From the NCBI RefSeq assembly GCF_018531125.1, contig NZ_JAHDSY010000009.1: DNA of 61,597 nt, one strand, 5' to 3'. Shown here piece by piece: positions 17,452-26,144 of this stretch. This DNA comes from Canibacter zhuwentaonis (GTDB lineage Bacteria > Actinomycetota > Actinomycetes > Actinomycetales > Microbacteriaceae). A model generated the notes under the pieces. It ran no database searches. It saw only the letters and a list, made by a program, of their open reading frames with translations, and was not told the DNA's origin. A program made the translations under genes and the position numbers. Numbering within the stretch: the first letter of the stretch is position 1; the number at the start of each line of letters is the position of its first letter.

Positions 17452-17760
17452 TTACTCGCTCCCCGCCCGCGCTCGCGCAACAAGCGCAAAACCCGCAAAC
17501 TGCGCGGCACACTCAACCTGCACGGTTGTTGCTGCGAGCTCACACTGTGTCAGTGCGGCTCCGTGTGCGGCGGCAACATCAGACGCAATCCGGCATGGCG
17601 GATCCCCACGCAGTCCGAATAACGCATCCGCCGCGGCAAGCGCAGCATTATCAGCGGCAGCTGTGACCGTGTGCTGTTTCTGCACCGCCGCGCTAACTCC
17701 CAGCACGGCTGCGCCGACCGCCAGTGTTACGGCTATTAACACCGACATTAGAAAACTCAT
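17452..17760 (-). CDS. Rv3654c/TadG-like minor pilin-type protein
   Basis: 102 aa with an N-terminal hydrophobic helix (MSFLMSVLIAVTLAVGAAVL), then QKQHTVTAAADNAALAAADAL and spaced Cys residues. This matches the Rv3654c family of TadE-like proteins that close actinobacterial Tad loci. AGAGGTGA is a good ribosome-binding site. It is probably an exported minor pseudopilin or membrane assembly factor. It is the last gene of the locus, followed by topA 212 bases on. Confidence 0.75.
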   Translation of the reverse strand: MSFLMSVLIAVTLAVGAAVLGVSAAVQKQHTVTAAADNAALAAADALFGLRGDPPCRIASDVAAAHGAALTQCELAATTVQVECAAQFAGFALVARARAGSE

Positions 17761-17894
17761 TTACTCACCTCTTAATACCCCTCAAACAAAACACAATCAC
17801 GCCCGCACAGTGTGTTGCAACGCTCTCTGCTGCTCACACAAACGCCCGCCCACTCGCACAACCACCCCAATTGCATTACCCCCTCCCTTACTCA

Positions 17895-18347
17895 TTAGGT
17901 CACGTCCGTTTTTGCCGCGCAGCTGCGCGCCTCAATCGCAAACGCTCTTAACACCGTAGTGTTTTTATGCGTGCGCAGAGTGACGCAGTGCAGCGCTGCA
18001 TCCGCTGCCACCGCCCGATATTCAACGCCCTCGCCTAAATCACCGCGATATTTTGCCGCTTGTGCAGTGTCTCCCCGGGCTTCGAGCCGCGCGATTTCAG
18101 CAGCGGCGGATATTAGTTTTATTTTCTGCGCGCTAACGGATAAGCCGCCAACAATCAGCGCGAGAGTAACCACCACAACGGGCAGCAGGATCGCAAATTC
18201 GGCGGTAACTCCCCCTTTTTCGCTCCGCGCCAATTTCGCAATGGAAGTTAGTTCCATTTTTCCGTTGCGCGCGAACTTCGCAACTAAGGTTAATCCCGAT
18301 TTTTTGCTCCACATTAGCCCTGCAATGGCGGTTACTCTGCGCAACAC
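17895..18347 (-). CDS. TadE-family pseudopilin
   Basis: The signature SEKGGVTAEFAILLPVVVVTLAL is split by the length limit as SEKGGVTAEFAILLP plus VVVVTLAL: the charged/Gly cleavage-like region, Glu at +5 and a hydrophobic helix, followed by a short periplasmic-type domain. 150 aa from the first start. Starts at 18314 or 18257 are also possible and would give a more usual 120-140 aa. Before the helix, residues 14-43 contain two copies of a roughly 14-residue unit (GLTLVAKFARN, MELTSIAKLARS). It begins six bases after the DUF4244 gene. Confidence 0.75.
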   Translation of the reverse strand: MLRRVTAIAGLMWSKKSGLTLVAKFARNGKMELTSIAKLARSEKGGVTAEFAILLPVVVVTLALIVGGLSVSAQKIKLISAAAEIARLEARGDTAQAAKYRGDLGEGVEYRAVAADAALHCVTLRTHKNTTVLRAFAIEARSCAAKTDVT

Positions 18348-18352
18348 GAGAG

Positions 18353-18739
18353 CTACCCTGCGCTGTTGAGGGCGTTTTCTATTAGCCGCGTGAGAGCCGC
18401 GCGAACTTCGCCGCTGCGCATAATAACAACGAGAAGACCCGCAAAAGCAACGGCTGCGATAATCACAATTGCGTACTCAGCCGTCACTCCGCCGCGTTCT
18501 GAGCTCAGCAGTTGTTGCGCTCTGTGCAAACGCCTGCACCGCTCTTTGTAGCTTGTGCGCCCGCGCATTAGATTTACAAACAGCAAATACCTGCGCGCAT
18601 TCGCAACATAAAATCGGTGCAACCATAAATATAAATAAACGTCTAAAAATCTAAACCCCGAATACGAGACCGAGTTAGATTTATTACGCGGTTGCGCACA
18701 AGCTGAGATCCGCTCACGGATGCTATTTAGTGTGAACAT
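18353..18739 (-). CDS. DUF4244 Flp-pilin-like protein
   Basis: 128 aa from the ATG at 18739, chosen for its AGGAGT site. Residues from about 80 read SSERGGVTAEYAIVIIAAVA and then FAGLLVVIMRSGEV, the DUF4244 pattern, which is the likely major Flp-type pilin of actinobacterial Tad systems. The Glu after the Gly pair is the expected prepilin-peptidase +5 residue. The leader is unusually long (about 80 residues, basic, with aromatic stretches), so an internal start may be used. It lies between the TadBC-like and TadE genes. Confidence 0.75.
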   Translation of the reverse strand: MFTLNSIRERISACAQPRNKSNSVSYSGFRFLDVYLYLWLHRFYVANARRYLLFVNLMRGRTSYKERCRRLHRAQQLLSSERGGVTAEYAIVIIAAVAFAGLLVVIMRSGEVRAALTRLIENALNSAG

Positions 18740-18886
18740 TTTTACTCCTGTTCTAGTATGTGAGACTTCAATTATCACGGCGTTGCAGGGGTGCACCGCC
18801 TAAAAATCAGATACCTGTTGATAACCGCGCAGCTGCTCGTTTTACAGGGGCTGTGGATAACGTTTTAATCCGCAACCACCCGCGGT

Positions 18887-19759
18887 TTAATCCCCGACCC
18901 CCTGCAACATCGCAACAACAAGCGGAATCACACCCGTTAAAATAAACGCTGGAAGCACACAGCACGCTAACGGCAAAAGCGCTTTTGTGCCCAGTTTTTC
19001 CGCCGCGGTCTCTAGTTTTTCGAGCTGCTTGCGGCGAGCTTCAAACGCCACCTCCTGCAGCGCCGTGTTAAACCCGGCTCCCGCGTAACGCATTTTTGCC
19101 AGCACCGAATCAACAGACCCGTCCGCAGCAAGCTCGTCCGTGTTCAACCACTCTGCATTGTTGCTGCAGATTGCATCCGCCACCAGTTTTTTAGCCTGTG
19201 CCGCGGCAAAACCCCCGCACATAGCAAGGGCGACCAGCTCGCTCTCGTAACCGGCAAGGCTCTCCAGCCGCGCAACCTGCGCAGTCATGCGCCGCAACCA
19301 CAGAACACCAACAAGCATCAAACAGGCGGCGGCAAACAGCAGCAACACGCCGTATCCGCGCAGCAGCACGCGGAGCGGATCAAACCCAACCAGGTAGCCC
19401 ATCGCAACGCCAAACAACGGCAACGCTGCAACCAAAGCCATGCTAGCTTTAATACCGCTGAGCAGCACCCGTCTGCGTTTGCGAGCTTCTAGCAGGGCAT
19501 CAAACGCACGCGCCAGGCTTTGCAACCCCCACGCATAGGGAGCGCCCGTTGTGGTGGCAATATCTTGCACAACTCGCAAAACGCTCGCCGCACGGCTGTT
19601 TTGCTCTAGTGAAACGGCAGCCGAGGCTGCAACCCCTGCGCGCAGGCAGGCCGCCGCGCTCTGCAATTCCTGTTTGTATTGTGCAAGTTCGGCATCGAAT
19701 TTGCTTTCGCTATCACCCGGCATAATCGCGGCTATTTTGGACAGATAGCGCGCTTTCAT
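18887..19759 (-). CDS. TadB-TadC-like fused type II secretion F protein
   Basis: 290 aa. Residues 34-160 resemble the C-terminal T2SSF domain of TadB (LRVVQDIATTTGAPYAWGLQ, two membrane helices). Residues 170-288 resemble the same region of TadC (FNTALQEVAFEARRKQLEKL, then LLPLACCVLPAFILTGVIPL). Separate TadB and TadC genes are usual, so this looks like a compact fusion serving as the inner-membrane platform of the pilus. Its start overlaps the TadA stop by four bases (ATGA). 147 bases without a gene separate it from DUF4244. Confidence 0.75.
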   Translation of the reverse strand: MKARYLSKIAAIMPGDSESKFDAELAQYKQELQSAAACLRAGVAASAAVSLEQNSRAASVLRVVQDIATTTGAPYAWGLQSLARAFDALLEARKRRRVLLSGIKASMALVAALPLFGVAMGYLVGFDPLRVLLRGYGVLLLFAAACLMLVGVLWLRRMTAQVARLESLAGYESELVALAMCGGFAAAQAKKLVADAICSNNAEWLNTDELAADGSVDSVLAKMRYAGAGFNTALQEVAFEARRKQLEKLETAAEKLGTKALLPLACCVLPAFILTGVIPLVVAMLQGVGD

Positions 19760-21237
19760 GATCTAACAAGCTGTGTTTCTGTGTTCTCAAGCCAGGTGTC
19801 GTTAACCCCCGCGAATCCAGTGGTTGATATTTTCTCGTACCCCGCCGCGTCCGATACAGAAAAGCTTGTGCCGCCCGCAGGTCCGCCATCCACAACCGCG
19901 GACGCGTCGCTAACCGCACCCGCAACTCCCGCATCAACGCTAATCTGCAGCTCACCGTTTGCGCCTAGCCGCGGCGCACCCAGCTGCGCAATCCGCAATT
20001 GCCCGTTACCATTGCGCCGCAATTGCACAACCAGATGCACCGCCGCAACAACCTGTTTTGCAAGCGCCACCGCACCTATTCCAGCGAGCGCTCCAAGCGC
20101 CTCCAGGCGCGCGGGAAGCTCGCCCAGCCCGGAACAGTGCACAGTGCTCATTCCACCGCTGTGACCGGTGTTAAGCGCGTTTAACATAGTGGCAAGCTCC
20201 GCGCCACGGCACTCGCCAAGCACTAGTCTGTCGGGTCGCATCCGCAACGCCTGTTTCAAAAGTTCATCAAGGCTCACCGCTCCCCCCGCCTCGCTGTTTG
20301 CAGCGCGCGATTCAAGCGCCACATGGTGCGGGTGCGCAAGCACAATTTCGGCGACATCTTCGATTGTGATAATCCGCTGCTTCGCATCCGCCGCATCCAA
20401 CAGCGCCCGCAAAAGCGTTGTTTTGCCCGTTGCGGTCCCGCCACTAATCAGAATATTACGCCGCGCAGACACAGCAGCGAGTAGCTGCCGCGCAACTTGC
20501 TCACTGCACGTTCCGTTATGCACCAGGTCACGCAGTGCTAGGCGCTGCAGGTTTGGCACGCGGATCGAAATCGCCGCCCCGTACACCGCTATCGGTGCCA
20601 GCACCGCGTGCACTCGAATTCCCGCGCCAAGCCGCACATCTTGCGCCGGGTGCAGCTCATCAAGCTGACGCCCGCCCGCTACAATCAGTCCGCAAGCAAA
20701 CTCTCGTAGCTCGCGCGCATGGCGGATCGGCGGAGTGAAGCTCTGCATTGCGCCGTCAATATCTGCCCACAACTGCACTCGCTCACCCCGACTCTGGACG
20801 AAAATGTCGCGCACTCCCGGCCTGTCAAGCAGGGGCAGCAGCCACGAAAACGCCCTTTTTTGGTGCAACAGAAGCGTCTCGCTGATCACCGTCAGAGGCG
20901 TCAGGTTTTGCGCAGCACCGCGCACATTCACGCCCGTACTCCCGCGCGCTCTTGAAGCCGGTGCGCCAGCACCCGGCACGCCAACGGCGCTCAGCAAACT
21001 CCCATGCACGCTCCCGCGCGTGCTTGAGTCCGGCGATCCCGCGCCCGCAAAGCTCACAGCGCCCGGCACGCCCACGCCAAAAGCGCCCGGCATAAACTCC
21101 GCTGCGGGCATAAAGGCAGATTCTAGCTGCGGCGGCATAAAAGCATTAAGCGGCGGCGATGCGCCGCTGGTTTGCCGATCAAGCGATAGCGCGTGTTTTT
21201 TCGTAAAAAATTTCATGCAATAATTTTTAGCTGCCAC
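19756..21237 (-). CDS. tadA: TadA/CpaF-type secretion ATPase
   Basis: This hexameric ATPase powers Tad pilus assembly. Walker A GGTATGKTT lies at about 266-274, followed by IITIEDVAEI (Asp box) and the Walker B-like RLVLGECRGAE and the His box HSGGMSTVHCSG. 493 aa: the first 110 residues are a low-complexity Gly/Ala/Pro/Ser-rich extension, longer than usual. The C-terminus also has an extra acidic/Gly-rich tail. GTG at 21237 or ATG at 21216 could start it; neither has a clear ribosome-binding site. The usual TadZ/Ssd gene upstream is missing. Confidence 0.88.
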   Translation of the reverse strand: MAAKNYCMKFFTKKHALSLDRQTSGASPPLNAFMPPQLESAFMPAAEFMPGAFGVGVPGAVSFAGAGSPDSSTRGSVHGSLLSAVGVPGAGAPASRARGSTGVNVRGAAQNLTPLTVISETLLLHQKRAFSWLLPLLDRPGVRDIFVQSRGERVQLWADIDGAMQSFTPPIRHARELREFACGLIVAGGRQLDELHPAQDVRLGAGIRVHAVLAPIAVYGAAISIRVPNLQRLALRDLVHNGTCSEQVARQLLAAVSARRNILISGGTATGKTTLLRALLDAADAKQRIITIEDVAEIVLAHPHHVALESRAANSEAGGAVSLDELLKQALRMRPDRLVLGECRGAELATMLNALNTGHSGGMSTVHCSGLGELPARLEALGALAGIGAVALAKQVVAAVHLVVQLRRNGNGQLRIAQLGAPRLGANGELQISVDAGVAGAVSDASAVVDGGPAGGTSFSVSDAAGYEKISTTGFAGVNDTWLENTETQLVRS

Positions 21238-21510
21238 TGACGCTATCGAGTCTAAAACCGTGAAACCTGTGCAAAACCTGGCTTATCTCAATCTGTCGAA
21301 AACGTAATTAACCGCACCAGAGAAAACCCGCGTACAGCAACCGCGCTCAACCCCAAAATCCGCGCACCCAAAGCCAGCACAACACAAACGCCACAACCCG
21401 TAAAAACAACCCTTAACAGAGCCACACGCTCAACAGATCCGCTAAAAATCAGCCCGGAAACAATAACAGAGCCGCGCACCCAACAGGATACGCAGCTCTT
21501 AGCACGTAGT

Positions 21511-21990
21511 TTATTCCGCTATTTCAAAAACAAATTCCGCCTCAACGGGAACATCAAGCGGCAGCACAGCAACGCCCACGGCAGAGCGCACGTGAACGCC
21601 GCTCTCGCCGAAGATTTTACCCAGCAGCAGCGATGCGCCGTTAGCAACAAGCGCCTGATCCGTGAACTCAGGGTCAGAAGCAACAAAAACGGTTACTTTA
21701 ACAACCCTTTTAATCTTGTCGAGCGAACCCACAACACCCTGCACTGCCGCGAGCGCGTTCAGAGTGCAAACCTCAACAAGCTTTTGCGCCTGCGCGAGCG
21801 AAACAAACCCTGCTTCGTTGGTGTTTTTAACCTTTCCGCATCCCGCAACTTTACCCTCAACCAGCGGAATCTGTCCGCTGGTGTAAACAAAGTTACCAAC
21901 CTGAGTTGCTGGCACATAAGCCGCGACCGGAGCTGCGATCTCGGGCACGGTGTAGCCGAGCTCTGCGATTTTTTCTGCAATAGTTGACAC
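21511..21990 (-). CDS. ridA: RidA-family enamine/imine deaminase
   Basis: 159 aa. It would hydrolyse reactive 2-aminoacrylate-type intermediates. VGNFVYTSGQIPLVEGKVAG and VHVRSAVGVAVLPLDVPVEAE (split here: VRSAVGVAVLPLD, VPVEAE) are family signatures, including the carboxylate-binding Arg. The GTG at 21990 is chosen because GAAAGG lies upstream; the longer frame adds unrelated residues. It begins two bases after the DUF4177 gene, a pairing common in Actinobacteria next to a class A PBP. Confidence 0.88.
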   Translation of the reverse strand: MSTIAEKIAELGYTVPEIAAPVAAYVPATQVGNFVYTSGQIPLVEGKVAGCGKVKNTNEAGFVSLAQAQKLVEVCTLNALAAVQGVVGSLDKIKRVVKVTVFVASDPEFTDQALVANGASLLLGKIFGESGVHVRSAVGVAVLPLDVPVEAEFVFEIAE

Positions 21991-21992
21991 TG

Positions 21993-22343
21993 TTATTTTG
22001 CCTTTCGTTTTAGATATGCCACGTTGCCGCCAGCTGGACCGGTGATTATCTGCACCAGTTCCCAGCCTTGCGCACCCCAATTATTGAGAATTTGAGCCTC
22101 GTTGTGCAACAGCAGCGGGGTTACAAAGTACTCCCATTTAGCGTGCGCCAGCGTCGCAGTTGTTTCCGCCGCTGCTGTTGCTGCGGATGTTCCTGCACAC
22201 GTTCCTGTAACCACAGCCGCATCAAAGTCAGTTCCCGTGGCAGCTACCGCGCAGTTGCCTGCCGCGTCCGCAGCATCCGCCGTTACTGCGCACATTCCCA
22301 TAGCATCCGCTGCTGTTTTTGAACCGTTATTCATCGTGTTCAT
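21993..22343 (-). CDS. DUF4177-like protein with Ala-rich N-terminal extension
   Basis: 116 aa. The C-terminal 50 residues (AKWEYFVTPLLLHNEAQIL, NNWGAQGWELVQIITGPAGG, NVAYLKR) are the conserved small DUF4177-type protein found upstream of ridA in many Actinobacteria. The first 65 residues are an Ala/Thr/Asp-rich, Cys-containing low-complexity extension not normally present. The ATG has AGAGG upstream. An internal start near the WEY motif could yield the standard form. Function unknown. Confidence 0.7.
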   Translation of the reverse strand: MNTMNNGSKTAADAMGMCAVTADAADAAGNCAVAATGTDFDAAVVTGTCAGTSAATAAAETTATLAHAKWEYFVTPLLLHNEAQILNNWGAQGWELVQIITGPAGGNVAYLKRKAK

Positions 22344-22412
22344 TCGCCTCTTTTCTGTGTGATTTGAGATCTCTAAAAATTGTACTGTTAAACACCTTTC
22401 AGAGTTTTGGCA

Positions 22413-22418
22413 TATGCT
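22413..22418 (+). promoter_or_regulatory. -10 box for leaderless PBP gene
   Basis: TATGCT ends six bases before the ATG at 22425, and no Shine-Dalgarno sequence is visible between. Confidence 0.5.
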
Positions 22419-22424
22419 AATTTT

Positions 22425-24989
22425 ATGAGTTCTATATCAAAAACGCCCCGCAAGGTTTACAGTTTTAAACCGCGCACCCCAGGCGGACGCATTGGTGCGC
22501 TAATCGGCGCAGCCGTGATGAGCGTTATTGCGGGCGTGTTGCTAACTGTGGCGGTTACCCCGGTGGTGGCTCTGAGCGGCGCTACCGCATCAACCGCGAT
22601 CTCACTTTTTGAGAACCTGCCCGGCTACATCGACCCGGGCAGACTGTCGCGCCCGTCAGAAATATACGCCAAGGGCAAAAACAATGAAGAGGTGCTGATC
22701 ACCCGTTTTTACGCGCAAAACCGGCAGATGGTGAAGTGGAATCAGATTGCGCAGTCGGTGAAAGACGCTGCAGTCTCTGAGGAAGATCCGCGCTTTTACA
22801 CCCACGGCGGCGTTGACGTGCTGGCCGCAGCCCGTGCGGTTGCGCAAAAAGTCACCCGCAGCGGGCACTCCGGCGCGTCAACAATTACAATGCAGTATGT
22901 GCGCAACGTACTGGTGCAAGAAGCTGAACTGATCGCCGACAAAGAAGAGCGCGAGAAGGCGTACGTCAACGCCACCCGCGAAGATATAGACCGCAAACTC
23001 AAAGAAATGAGGCTGGCTATTTCAATCGAAAAACGCTATTCCAAAGACGATATTTTGTTAGGCTATCTCAACATTGCTAACTATGGCGGGCGGATCTACG
23101 GAATCCAGGCCGCAGCGCACGCCTACTACAGTAAAAACGCTGATGAGCTCAGCATTGCAGAGGCCGCCAGCCTGGTTGGCATAGTGAACTCGCCGGCGAC
23201 TTTGAACCTGCGCAACCCTGACAACTACGAGGCAAACGAAAAACGCCGCAACAGAATTATCGGATCGATGCTGCGCGAGGGCAGAATTACTCAGGAACAG
23301 CACGACGAGGCGATCGCAACCCCCGTTGAGCCGAAGCTATCAGACACCACAGCAGGGTGCTCCATGGCTGAAGACCGCAAACTCGGTCATTTCTGCGACT
23401 ACATCGTGAACTACCTGCGCAATGACTCCCGATTTGGCGATACTCCAGAAGAACGCTGGTTTCGCCTCCAAAACGGCGGCTTTAAGATTATGAGCACAAT
23501 CGACCTTGACCTGCAGCAGGCGGCAACAGACGGTATGGCAGAGTATATGCCAGCAACGCGACCCGGAATCGACTACGGCGGTGCGGCGGTGTCGGTATCC
23601 ACTAAAACGGGTGAAGTGCTCGCCATGACTCAAAACCGGCCGTTCAGCGATGTGCCAGAGTTTGTCGAGGAGCACCCCGAGTACACGAGCATTAACTACA
23701 ACACCGACTACGAGTACGGCGGATCGCACGGCTTCCAGTACGGCTCGGTTGCAAAAGCGTTCACCATGGCTGAGTGGCTCAACAGCGGGCACAACATCCG
23801 CGAGCGCGTGAACGTTGGCGGTCGCACGGTGAACTTCTCAAGTTTCCGAGCCAGCTGCCTGCCTAACGGCGTCTACGGCGGCGGATCATTTACCTTCCGC
23901 AACCACAACCTCGCCTCGGGAGTGAACACTGTGCTGCACGCGATGGACAACTCGCTCAACGGCGGTTTCGTCTCGATGGCACAGAAACTTGATCTGTGCA
24001 AAATCTTTGACGTGCAAAAAGCGATGGGCGTGCATCGCGCGGCCGCGCAGAACACAGAACCCAGCCTGTCAAACTACGGCACAAAAGATCTCACGATCGT
24101 GCCCGCGGGCGTTTTTAACGGCAACGATGAGGTGTCTCCGCTCACAATGGCAACCGCGTACGCCGGATTCGCCAACAACGGTAAAGTGTGCAAGCCCTCC
24201 CCGATCGCGTCAATACACGATTTTGAAGGCAAAGAGGTTGCGTTCACCAAAGCCAGCTGCAAACAGGCCATCCCCGAAAACGTTGCGCACGGAGTGCTCT
24301 ACACGCTCGAGCACTACATCACCTCGGGTATTGGCGGGTTCGGTCGCGGCAACACCGGAGTGCCACGCTACGGCAAAACGGGAACAACAGACAACAACAA
24401 AGACAACTGGTGGGTTGGCGGATCAACCGAGGTTGCAACCGCTGTGTGGCACGGTAACGTGACGGGTAACACCGACCTGATGGACCTTGGAATCTACCGC
24501 AACTCAGGCAAAGTCTGGCGCGATATTATGAACTCTGCCGATCGCAAGTACAAAGGCGAGGCGTTTCCGCGCCCGAGCGAAAGCACCCTGCAGCCGCGCC
24601 AACAGCAGGTTCCTGACATCACAGGTCAGCAGTTTGAAGAGGCAAAGCACGTGCTGGAGGCCGCTGGCTTTATCGTAGAGCAGGCTGGCTCTGAGCACTC
24701 TGACAAGCCAGAGGGTCAGGTTTTGCGCATGGAGTCAGACGGCGACACCGTACGCCTAATAGTTTCAAACGGTATTCCGGGCACGCCTAGGCTGCCCGGT
24801 GAACTAACAGGGATTAGCGCGCAGGAGGCGGCTAACAGGCTCGGCGCGGCTGGTTACTATGACGTTGTGATGCAGTGTTCGAGTGGCGGAAGCCCGCACC
24901 CGCGCCGCGAAGTTACCTCGGTGTCGCCCGCTCCGGGAACAGAGGCAAACCATAACACCAGAATTACCCTCACGATTAAGTGTAGGTAA
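22425..24989 (+). CDS. Class A penicillin-binding protein with PASTA domains
   Basis: A bifunctional peptidoglycan glycosyltransferase/transpeptidase, 854 aa. One N-terminal membrane helix (about 30-55) is followed by a GT51 domain with the catalytic Glu in EEDPRFYTHGGVD and the STITMQYVRN motif. The transpeptidase has the SxxK motif in GSVAKAF and KTGTT near residue 650. The C-terminus carries PASTA-like repeats (VPDITGQQFEEAKHVLEAAG and a second copy). I prefer the ATG at 22425 over an upstream in-frame TTG at 22407, because a -10 box lies just before it. It is the PonA-type enzyme of Actinobacteria and is divergent from the DUF4177-ridA pair. Confidence 0.93.
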   Translation: MSSISKTPRKVYSFKPRTPGGRIGALIGAAVMSVIAGVLLTVAVTPVVALSGATASTAISLFENLPGYIDPGRLSRPSEIYAKGKNNEEVLITRFYAQNRQMVKWNQIAQSVKDAAVSEEDPRFYTHGGVDVLAAARAVAQKVTRSGHSGASTITMQYVRNVLVQEAELIADKEEREKAYVNATREDIDRKLKEMRLAISIEKRYSKDDILLGYLNIANYGGRIYGIQAAAHAYYSKNADELSIAEAASLVGIVNSPATLNLRNPDNYEANEKRRNRIIGSMLREGRITQEQHDEAIATPVEPKLSDTTAGCSMAEDRKLGHFCDYIVNYLRNDSRFGDTPEERWFRLQNGGFKIMSTIDLDLQQAATDGMAEYMPATRPGIDYGGAAVSVSTKTGEVLAMTQNRPFSDVPEFVEEHPEYTSINYNTDYEYGGSHGFQYGSVAKAFTMAEWLNSGHNIRERVNVGGRTVNFSSFRASCLPNGVYGGGSFTFRNHNLASGVNTVLHAMDNSLNGGFVSMAQKLDLCKIFDVQKAMGVHRAAAQNTEPSLSNYGTKDLTIVPAGVFNGNDEVSPLTMATAYAGFANNGKVCKPSPIASIHDFEGKEVAFTKASCKQAIPENVAHGVLYTLEHYITSGIGGFGRGNTGVPRYGKTGTTDNNKDNWWVGGSTEVATAVWHGNVTGNTDLMDLGIYRNSGKVWRDIMNSADRKYKGEAFPRPSESTLQPRQQQVPDITGQQFEEAKHVLEAAGFIVEQAGSEHSDKPEGQVLRMESDGDTVRLIVSNGIPGTPRLPGELTGISAQEAANRLGAAGYYDVVMQCSSGGSPHPRREVTSVSPAPGTEANHNTRITLTIKCR

Positions 24990-25070
24990 CCGACCGGGTG
25001 GGTGGTGTGCCCAAGCGCCACCACCCTTCCTCCCACTCCCAAGAACCACTCCGCACAAAGGATGAAATAA

Positions 25071-26099
25071 GTGGCTAAAAACACCCTCACCAGTTTTTGT
25101 AACGCGGCAATTATTGCAGGCGTGGCGAGCGCATCCGCACTCGCCTGGGGCATCCTGGTAGAGCGCCACCTGTACACGCTGCGACACGAGTCGCTGCCGC
25201 TGTTGGAGACGGGCAAAAAACCCGTGAATGTGCTGCACCTGTCAGATTTTCATCTGGCACCGTGGCAGGAAAGGAAAATCGCGTGGCTGAAATCATTGGC
25301 AGAGCTTAACCCCGACGCTGTTGTGCTCACCGGCGATCTGCTCGGACACCGCGACGCTTTAGCTGCGCTGCTGGAGGCGCTGCTGCCGCTCGCCGAAACT
25401 AACGCAAAAATATTTTTTACAAACGGATCGAACGACTATTTTGGCCCGGTAGCAAAAAATCCGCTGCAATACCTGCTGCGCGCCAGCAACGCTAGTGGTA
25501 AGCGCTCAAAACACCCCAGTGTGTCGCTTTATAATGAGCTGCTAATGCTCCAGCTTAAAAACGGTTTGGGTGCAATCGACCTCAACAACAGCGCAAAGCA
25601 GGTCACGATTAAAGACTCTACAATGCTCTGGTTTGGGCTCAACGACGCTCATCTTAAATACGATGACCCGGCAAAAATGCACGCCGCAATCGCTGCCGAG
25701 CGGGGCGCAGCAGACAGCGCCGAGTCGGGCATCAAAAACAACACCGAACAGAGCACTGCAAACGGCGGCGAACAAAACACCCAAAACAGCACTGTGCCGC
25801 TGAGTCTGGGTGTCACACACGCACCGTACATAAAAACGCTGAACACCCTCACGGATGCTGGCGCAGAACTGATTTTTGCCGGGCACACACACGGCGGACA
25901 AGTGCGCGTGCCGTTCGTGGGAGCACTCACCTCAAATTCCGATCTACCGCTGCCACAGGCGCGCGGGCTCTCCTCCTGGCACACCGCAGACAAACACTCG
26001 TTCTTGCACGTTAGCGCCGGAATTGGGCACTCGATTTATGCGCCCATCAGGTTTGCCTGTCCGCCAGAAGCAACGCTACTCAGGCTAGAGCCTAAATAA
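25071..26099 (+). CDS. Membrane-anchored metallophosphoesterase
   Basis: 342 aa calcineurin-like phosphoesterase. The metal-ligand motifs appear in order: DFHLAP, GDLLGH, NGSNDYFG (in place of GNHD) and GHTHGGQ. The N-terminus has one hydrophobic segment (NAAIIAGVASASALAWGIL). A hydrophilic Asn/Gln/Ser-rich insert (AESGIKNNTEQSTANGGEQ) before VTHAPY is unusual. AAAGGATG lies before the GTG start. It follows the PBP gene by 81 bases, a common actinobacterial pairing. Substrate unknown. Confidence 0.85.
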   Translation: MAKNTLTSFCNAAIIAGVASASALAWGILVERHLYTLRHESLPLLETGKKPVNVLHLSDFHLAPWQERKIAWLKSLAELNPDAVVLTGDLLGHRDALAALLEALLPLAETNAKIFFTNGSNDYFGPVAKNPLQYLLRASNASGKRSKHPSVSLYNELLMLQLKNGLGAIDLNNSAKQVTIKDSTMLWFGLNDAHLKYDDPAKMHAAIAAERGAADSAESGIKNNTEQSTANGGEQNTQNSTVPLSLGVTHAPYIKTLNTLTDAGAELIFAGHTHGGQVRVPFVGALTSNSDLPLPQARGLSSWHTADKHSFLHVSAGIGHSIYAPIRFACPPEATLLRLEPK

Positions 26100-26144
26100 G
26101 CGCGGCTCAACCGGCGAGCTGTTCAGATCGCAACCGGCAAACAA

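Noticed and set aside
21288..21479. 63-codon hydrophobic frame between ridA and the Tad ATPase
   Set aside because: No ribosome-binding site, no recognisable family; it lies in an otherwise empty gap and could be chance. It does not look like TadZ.
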